Shown: piece by piece, positions 4,561 through 7,804 of the stretch
Layout of the letters: every line of letters begins with the position of its first letter
How positions within the stretch are numbered: position 1 is the stretch's first letter
Position numbers and translations under genes: made by a program
Notes under the pieces: generated by a model
The model's input: the letters and a program-made list of their open reading frames with translations, nothing else
The model's database searches: none
What the model was told of the DNA's origin: nothing
DNA from: Actinomycetales bacterium
Lineage (GTDB): Bacteria; Actinomycetota; Actinomycetes; S36-B12
Direction of reading: 5' to 3'
Assembly: GCA_017849335.1 (NCBI GenBank)
Contig: JAFIHP010000363.1
Location: forward strand, 1 to 7,804
Length of the DNA: 7,804 nucleotides

Positions 4561-6255
4561 TTGACTGACCGGGTGACGAACGAACGCCCGTGGCTGGCGC
4601 ACTACGCCCCAGGCGTCCCCGCCGACGTCGACATTCCTTCGGGCTCGGTCGTCGATCTCCTCGACGCGTCGGCCCGGCGGTTCCCGGACCACGTGGCGCT
4701 GGACTTCCTGGGCGCGCAGACCTCGTACGCGGACCTCTGGGACCAGGTGCTGCGCGCCGCCCGCGCCCTGCACGACCTGGGGATCGGTGCCGGCGACCGC
4801 GTCGCCATCGTGCTACCCAACTGCCCGCAGCACGTCGTCGCCTTCTACGCCGTGCTCCGCCTCGGCGCGATCGTCGTCGAGCACAATCCGCTGTACACGG
4901 CGGAAGAGCTCGGCCGCCAGCTCAGCGACCACTCCCCCGCCTACGCGATCGCGTGGGACGTCGTCGCGCCCACGGTCGCCGCTGCCGCGCCATCGCACAC
5001 CCAGGTGATCGCGGTCGATGTCAGCCGCGCGCTCCCCCTCCGCTCGCGGGTCGCGCTCCGACTGCCCGTGCGCAAGGCCCGGGCGACGCGTGCCGCCCTG
5101 ACCGCGAAGGCTCCGGGGCTGCCTACGTGGCACCGACTCGTCGCCCACGCGACACCTCTCGACCCGCGCTTCCCCGGTCCGACCGGCGACGACATCGCAC
5201 TCCTGCAGTACACGGGCGGGACGACGGGTGCCCCGAAGGGCGCGATGCTCACCCATCGCAACCTCGTCGCGAATGCCACACAAGCCCTGGCGTGGGCCCC
5301 GACGATGGTTCCCGGCAACGAGGTGTTCTACGGCGTCCTGCCGTTCTTCCACGCCTACGGGCTGACGCTGTGTCTGACCACGGCGATCCTGTGCGGGGCG
5401 ACGGTCGTGCTGTTCCCGCGCTTCGACCCGGATCAGGTCCTCGACGCCATGACCCGGATCCCGGCGACCTTCCTGCCTGGCGTGCCGCCGATGTATCCGC
5501 GACTCGCTGAACGGGCGCGGGCGCGCGGGGTGTCGCTGGCGTCCATCCGATACGCGTTCGCCGGGGCGATGGCACTGCCCCCGGAGACGATCGACGAATG
5601 GGAGGCGGCGGGCGCCGGGCTGCTCGTCGAGGGCTACGGCATGACCGAGTCCTCTCCCATCACGCTCGGCAACCCGTTGACGACCGAGAGGCGACCCGAG
5701 TCCATCGGTATCCCCTTCCCGTCGACGTGGATCCGCGTCGTCCACAAGGACGACCCCACGATCGACGTACCGGTCGGCGACCCCGGCGAGTTGCTCGTCA
5801 GCGGGCCGCAGGTCTTCGTCGGCTACTGGAACCGGCCCGACGAGACCGGCGCGACCCTCCTGCCCGGCGGCTGGCTGCGCACCGGCGACGTCGTCGTGGT
5901 CGATGACGACGGGTTCGTGCACCTCGTCGACCGGATCAAGGAACTCGTGATCGTGGGCGGATTCAACGTGTACCCGTCCGAAGTGGAGGCGGTGCTTCGA
6001 CGCCAGCCCGGCGTTGCCGACGCGGCGGTGGTCGCGCTCCCCGACGGCGACATCGACCACGTCGCCGCAGCTGTCGTCGCCGAACCCGGCGTCACGCTCG
6101 ACACCGACGCGCTTATCGCCGAGTGCCGACGGCACCTCGCCGGATACAAGACGCCGCGACAGGTGGTCGTCGTCGACGAGCTCCCGCGATCGACCATCGG
6201 CAAGGTCCTGCGGGGCAAGGTCCGCGACGACCTGCTGGCGCGCGTCGCGGGCTGA
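4561..6255 (+). CDS. long-chain fatty-acid--CoA ligase (FadD-type, AMP-binding family)
   Basis: A 564-residue ANL-superfamily enzyme that activates a carboxylic acid with ATP to the acyl-adenylate and transfers it to CoA. The phosphate-binding motif is YTGGTTGAPKGAMLTHRNL from 217. PFFHAYG at about 261-267 is the acyl-pocket gate region. GYGMTESSP is at 358-366, GWLRTGD at 437-443, and the hinge DRIKELVIVGGFNVYPSEVE runs from 457 to 476. The catalytic lysine is Lys548 in STIGKVLRGK. All key residues are present and the length is normal, so it should be active. It is probably cytosolic or peripheral at the membrane, with no transmembrane segment. The chain length or aromatic preference cannot be read. 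TTG at 4561 has an SD GGAGGG; the open frame further upstream runs into the antisense tRNA and is discarded. It ends 3 bases from the convergent hemerythrin-like gene. Confidence 0.93.
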   Translation: MTDRVTNERPWLAHYAPGVPADVDIPSGSVVDLLDASARRFPDHVALDFLGAQTSYADLWDQVLRAARALHDLGIGAGDRVAIVLPNCPQHVVAFYAVLRLGAIVVEHNPLYTAEELGRQLSDHSPAYAIAWDVVAPTVAAAAPSHTQVIAVDVSRALPLRSRVALRLPVRKARATRAALTAKAPGLPTWHRLVAHATPLDPRFPGPTGDDIALLQYTGGTTGAPKGAMLTHRNLVANATQALAWAPTMVPGNEVFYGVLPFFHAYGLTLCLTTAILCGATVVLFPRFDPDQVLDAMTRIPATFLPGVPPMYPRLAERARARGVSLASIRYAFAGAMALPPETIDEWEAAGAGLLVEGYGMTESSPITLGNPLTTERRPESIGIPFPSTWIRVVHKDDPTIDVPVGDPGELLVSGPQVFVGYWNRPDETGATLLPGGWLRTGDVVVVDDDGFVHLVDRIKELVIVGGFNVYPSEVEAVLRRQPGVADAAVVALPDGDIDHVAAAVVAEPGVTLDTDALIAECRRHLAGYKTPRQVVVVDELPRSTIGKVLRGKVRDDLLARVAG

Positions 6256-6258
6256 CAC

Positions 6259-6894
6259 TCAGCTGTCTCGAAGACGCGCGCGGTAGTCGGCGTACGCAGC
6301 CCTACCCGACGCGTCGAAGTCCTCGCGCACCGGCAGCGGAAGCCGTTCCCAGACGAGCGCCCCGACCTCCGCGGTGTTGTCCTCGAGGAACATGCCCACG
6401 GCCAGCGGCACCTCGTCCGCGGGAAGCGACGTCAGGCCCGCGGCCAGCAGTGCATCCACGTCGTCCGGGGACAGGACGTCGGCCATGGTCGGCATCGTCT
6501 GCGACTCCTCCGCACTGAGCTGGGCCAGGAGCAGCCGCTCGAACCCGATGAGCGTCGTGTGGATCGTCGCCCGGTTGAGCACATTCGCGTCGTCCCGCCA
6601 CGCCTGCACCTGCGCCCGGACCGCGGGGACGGCGTCCGCGAGCGCGTTGCCGGCGTCCTCGACAGCCCCACCATCGCCCCCGGGCGCGCGCTCGGCCACG
6701 AGCGGCCTCACGACCTCCGCCTGCGCACGATCGTGCGCCGCAAGCAGGTCGCACATGAGCAGGACGTGTCTCCCGACGACGTCGGCACGAGCCCGGTCAT
6801 CGACCGGAACGGCCTTGACCCGCAGCGGGAGCGACGCGAACTCCTTGCGGAAGCACTCGTGGATCCCGACGATCACGCGGACATCGGCAGGCAT
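6259..6894 (-). CDS. hemerythrin/HHE-like domain protein with a degenerate metal site
   Basis: A 211-residue, mostly helical protein. It resembles the actinobacterial hemerythrin-domain family in overall order: an N-terminal helix with His12 (IHECFRKEF), a second helix AAHDRAQAEVVRPLV (52-66), a third with His112 (TIHTTLIGFERLL) and QLSAEESQTMP (125-135). The tail has LPADEVPLAVGMFLED (157-172) and ends AYADYRARLRDS. Typical members have an HHxxE-like cluster in helix 2 and H-x4-E in the last helix. Here only single or shifted residues remain (His54, Glu60, Gln125 where His is expected). A di-iron centre is therefore doubtful. The ATG at 6894 follows GGAGGG (6904-6899); an ATG at 6906 is the alternative. 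It has no operon partner in view and is divergent from the LLM gene. Confidence 0.72.
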   Translation of the reverse strand: MPADVRVIVGIHECFRKEFASLPLRVKAVPVDDRARADVVGRHVLLMCDLLAAHDRAQAEVVRPLVAERAPGGDGGAVEDAGNALADAVPAVRAQVQAWRDDANVLNRATIHTTLIGFERLLLAQLSAEESQTMPTMADVLSPDDVDALLAAGLTSLPADEVPLAVGMFLEDNTAEVGALVWERLPLPVREDFDASGRAAYADYRARLRDS

Positions 6895-6906
6895 GCGACC
6901 CTCCAT

Positions 6907-7029
6907 CCGGGCGATCCGGCGGACAGCCCGGGGCTCACGCTAGGGCCGGTTGCCCGATCCCGCATCCGGAGCGGACCTGTCCGTGCCTCCCCGGCGACGC
7001 CGAGCACCCGGTGATGACAGGGTTGAGCC
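6907..7029. promoter_or_regulatory. divergent intergenic region between the hemerythrin-like and LLM genes
   Basis: About 120 bases that must hold the start signals of two divergent genes unless they are transcribed from further away. I find no convincing -35/-10 pair or operator on either strand. The GTG of the LLM gene has only a weak AGGG upstream. Confidence 0.3.
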
Positions 7030-7804
7030 GTGACCCCCGTCGTCGGAGCCATCCACCGCCCCCAGTTGCCGCCCGAGCACCTCGTCGAGTCCGCCCGAGA
7101 GGCCGAGCGCCTCGGCATCGCGGAGCTGTGGGTGTGGGAGGACTGCTTCCTCACTGCCGGCGTCTCGGCCGCCACCGCAGCGCTCGCCAGCACCGAGCAG
7201 CTCACCGTCGGGCTGGGCCTCATGCCGGCGCCGCTGAGGAACGTGGCGGGCGCGGCGATGGAGGTCGCGACGGTGTCCCGGCTGTTCCCGGGCCGGTTCC
7301 GTCTGGCCGTCGGCCACGGCGTCCAGGACTGGATGGGACAGGTCGGCGCGCGTGCCGCGTCCCCCGTCAACCTCCTTCGCGAGTACGTGGTTGCCCTCCG
7401 CGCCCTCCTGCACGGCGAGGAGGTGACGGTGGACGGCGACTACGTCCGCCTCGACCACGTCCGCCTCGACTGGCCACCGACGATCGTCCCGCCGGTGCTC
7501 GTCGGGGCCGTCGGCCCGCGCACACTCGCCCTCGCCGGCGAGGTCGCCGACGGGGTCCTGCTCGACGCCGACCTCACCGCTGAGACCGCCCGCGCCAGCA
7601 TCGACACGTGCCTGGACGCGCGTCGTGCCGCCGGGACGACGGGACGGTTCGAGGTCGTCGCCTACCAGCGCGCCTACCTCGGTGCGGACGCCGACGAGCA
7701 GCTAGCGAACGACGCGCGTCCCGGCGGGCTCGATGCGGGTGTCGCGAACGACGCTGCCGAGGCGGCACGCCGCGTGACCGCGCTCGGTGGCGCCGGCGTG
7801 GGCA
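7030..7804 (+). CDS. LLM-class (luciferase-like) flavin/F420-dependent oxidoreductase, truncated at the right edge
   Basis: From GTG 7030 the frame stays open for 258 codons to the window end. It begins MTPVVGAIHRPQLPPEHLVE with the barrel motif AREAERLGIAELWVWEDCFL (about 24-43). VGLGLMPAPLRNVAGAAMEV (about 61-80) is followed by LFPGRFRLAVGHGVQDWMGQ, the family F-P-G-R-x-x-x-G-x-G turn. LLREYVVALRALLHGEEV and PPVLVGAVGPRTLALAGEVA, then ADGVLLDADL, follow as in other LLM proteins. These TIM-barrel enzymes use FMN or reduced F420 for hydride transfer or monooxygenation; sequence alone does not settle which. A TGA at 7024-7026 is in frame just before the GTG, which fixes the earliest start. The C-terminal part, probably some tens of residues, is missing. 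Confidence 0.88.
   Translation, partial: MTPVVGAIHRPQLPPEHLVESAREAERLGIAELWVWEDCFLTAGVSAATAALASTEQLTVGLGLMPAPLRNVAGAAMEVATVSRLFPGRFRLAVGHGVQDWMGQVGARAASPVNLLREYVVALRALLHGEEVTVDGDYVRLDHVRLDWPPTIVPPVLVGAVGPRTLALAGEVADGVLLDADLTAETARASIDTCLDARRAAGTTGRFEVVAYQRAYLGADADEQLANDARPGGLDAGVANDAAEAARRVTALGGAGVG

Noticed and set aside
4813..6258. 481-codon open frame antisense to the acyl-CoA synthetase
   Set aside because: It is a shadow frame of a strongly coding GC-rich gene, with Arg/Gly/His-rich composition and no recognisable domain.
1..7804. CRISPR array, rRNA, riboswitch or phage module
   Set aside because: No regularly spaced direct repeats, no rRNA-like stretch, no recognisable riboswitch core and no phage structural genes were seen on either strand.

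Overview
The window is high-GC DNA with actinobacterial features. These are a deazaflavin (F420) nitroreductase-family protein, a luciferase-like (LLM) flavin/F420 oxidoreductase, GTG and TTG starts with GA-rich Shine-Dalgarno sites, an apparently leaderless promoter, and a hemerythrin-like family common in Actinomycetota. I read it as a chromosomal segment of an F420-using actinomycete and do not assign a genus. I see no coherent undescribed multi-gene system. The strongest signals are a cleanly resolvable insertion-sequence event and a hairpin over a transposase start codon.

Bases 1-1072: on the minus strand an alpha/beta hydrolase gene is followed, after 7 bases, by the start of a TetR-family regulator that runs off the left edge. 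The hydrolase has a TTGACA-N17-CAGAAT promoter placed so that transcription should begin at the ATG itself. Inverted AATAGC/GCTATT motifs overlap this promoter and could be the TetR operator. A second promoter, ATGACA-N17-CAGAAT, fires the other way into a YCII-family gene at 1072-1415, which is broken by a single-base deletion in a C run. Next comes an intact F420-dependent nitroreductase-family gene (1498-1914).

Bases 1915-4469: a lower-GC stretch with two hairpins precedes a minus-strand gene for a PD-(D/E)XK endonuclease of the group I intron-associated type. That gene is split by a complete 1413-bp IS256-family element (2779-4191) with 30-bp terminal repeats (22/30 identical) and a perfect 9-bp target duplication. 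Removing the element and one duplication restores an in-frame 229-residue protein. The transposase start codon lies in a perfect 14-bp hairpin stem whose loop holds the ribosome-binding site. Upstream of the split gene is a tRNA-Pro(GGG) with a strong terminator.

Bases 4470-7804: a fatty-acyl-CoA synthetase (FadD type, TTG start) converges tail to tail with a hemerythrin-like protein that appears to have lost several iron ligands. An LLM-class oxidoreductase then starts divergently and runs off the right edge. The genes in this part look like ordinary lipid/xenobiotic and redox metabolism rather than one pathway.
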